From Formicarius rufipectus (lineage: Eukaryota; Chordata; Aves; Passeriformes; Formicariidae): a DNA stretch of 64,000 bases. The notes under the pieces are model-generated. The model searched no databases. It saw nothing but the letters and a program-made list of their open reading frames with translations, and was not told where the DNA came from. Positions within the stretch are counted from its first letter, which is position 1; the number at the start of each line of letters is the position of its first letter. The position numbers and the translations under genes are program-made. Positions 62,701-64,000 of this stretch are shown one piece after another. The stretch covers positions 992,001 through 1,056,000 of the forward strand of contig VXAU01001099.1 in assembly GCA_013399695.1 (NCBI GenBank), read 5' to 3'.

Positions 62701-64000
62701 TGTAGGTTATATATCCCCTTCTACTCAAGGATGCAATTTGTTACAGCCCTTTAGTATTTTACCTTAGGGCTTAATTACCATAGCTTCCATACTGCACCCT
62801 CTTTTCAGCTGTCAATCCCCATCATTCAAACATTAGCTTGTGTGATTGGTAACACTTTGTAATTATCAAACTATTTTCTAAGTGAAACACAAAAGCCAAG
62901 GTTGTGTTTCGCAAGGGAAACACATAACCCCCTTTATACTTATTTAACAAAAGGGAAACAGGCTTGGGTGTAAGTAGAAGACAGACATTTTGCTTCAGAA
63001 TTTATAGCTGTGTATTTCGTAAGAGTGTGAGAGACAGTGGATTCAGACTGCTGAACAATGCATCAGGGAAAAATAGTTCATTGTCTCAGTATGTGAACTC
63101 AGGAACACCTTTGCAAAGGACTCAGGCACCCAGAGGCAGATTTCAACAGAACATAGGGATGACCTTCATTACATCAAACTCCAGTCATATAAAAGTATCA
63201 TATAAAAGAATGAGCTAATTATTTTGGATTTTGCCATCATTTACACACAGGGATGAATTTGAGTTCTGGAGATCTCTCTCCTTTGGCTACAAAAAGATAG
63301 AATAGATGACTACCTTACTTAATGGCTGTTTTCCAAAGAGGCATAGTTAACTGATTCCTCTCCTGTACCTAAACCTGGAATGCCTTCATGTTCCTGAAAT
63401 TTTTATACCCCTACAAGTCTTCAAGTATACATTCTACTGAATTGAATCAGTACCCAGCCCAAAAATAGAACTAAAAGATATAAAAATGAAGCATTCATAA
63501 CCTAAAGCAAGTGTAAGACAGATTGGTCTTCTGTCCATAATAGAGCTTCTGTCCCAGAACCATTACTGCTGTGGTTTATTTGGTTTTGTGTTAAATGCAG
63601 AAATAGTCTTGGGAACAGGGACATAATGCCCATCTTCTCCATTTCATAACAGCTAGCCTAAACTGCACTGCACTGGATGTCACTCTAGTGACAAAAATAG
63701 CTTGTTTTTCCTTCCCCATGCAGAAATTCAACAGCAACTTTTTTTTTTTTTTGGTAAAACTGAGGCCAGGCAAATAAAACCTCTGTGGATCTTTTTAGCC
63801 TCAGGGGATCTCTATGACAGAAACTGGTTCACTCATAGCTAAAAACACTTCACTCATGGCTGCTGCCTGAGCAAAACGATGGTGTGGTGCTAATCTAGTT
63901 GCCTTGGGCATGTGTCAAAATGTCTGTGCAGCTGGATCTAATTGGACAGTCTGATATTGATAGTCTGAGAAGATAGGATGTGGAATTAATTATCTGTGGG
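62701..64000. other. No gene seen
   Basis: Unique AT-rich sequence with a T14 run at 63739-63752. No recognisable exon or RNA gene. Confidence 0.55.

Noticed and set aside
1..64000. Bacterial or phage features such as operons, ribosome binding sites, CRISPR arrays or attachment sites
   Set aside because: Base composition, repeat families and ORF lengths all indicate vertebrate nuclear DNA; none of these features is present.

Overview
The window looks like nuclear DNA from a bird, probably a passerine or another neoavian. It is AT-rich and poor in CpG, with no prokaryotic-style gene packing. Interspersed repeats are few. The ones I recognise are avian: two solo long terminal repeats (LTRs) of one ERV superfamily and two short, worn CR1 LINE 3' ends. 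No protein-coding gene is convincingly present. The longest open frames, about 90 to 144 codons, fit chance in 64 kb, and several of them are low-complexity translations of simple repeats.

Layout. 1-2303 is unannotated, with a possible minus-strand exon at 211-282. 2304-2923 is a minus-oriented solo LTR. 5209-5402 is an A/T-only low-complexity tract with a 31-N assembly gap (5281-5311) whose two edges share 19 identical bases. 5538-6141 is a plus-oriented solo LTR of a related but different subtype. 6824-6935 is a decayed tandem repeat with a period of about 44 bp. 10184-10519 is a striking G/T-only tract. 22638-22729 is a (GATA)23 microsatellite followed by more G/T-rich sequence. 22910-64000 is mostly unique AT-rich sequence. 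It holds A/T repeats near 33.1-33.3 kb, a hairpin at 33725-33772, a block of adjacent open frames at 38349-38919, CR1 remnants at about 41.84-41.91 kb and at 62566-62700, more T/G-rich tracts, and a T14...G16 homopolymer pair at 58.2 kb.

Interpretation. The window is most simply a gene desert or the inside of one or more very long introns. I list six short segments on both strands that have a good splice acceptor and an open frame (some also a donor). Such segments are expected by chance in 64 kb, so all are low-confidence. I found no CRISPR array, tRNA, rRNA, bacterial operon or intact mobile-element ORF. I did not find an undescribed biological system here. The best leads are the assembly-gap artefact, the strand-asymmetric G/T tracts, and the candidate exons that RNA-seq could test.
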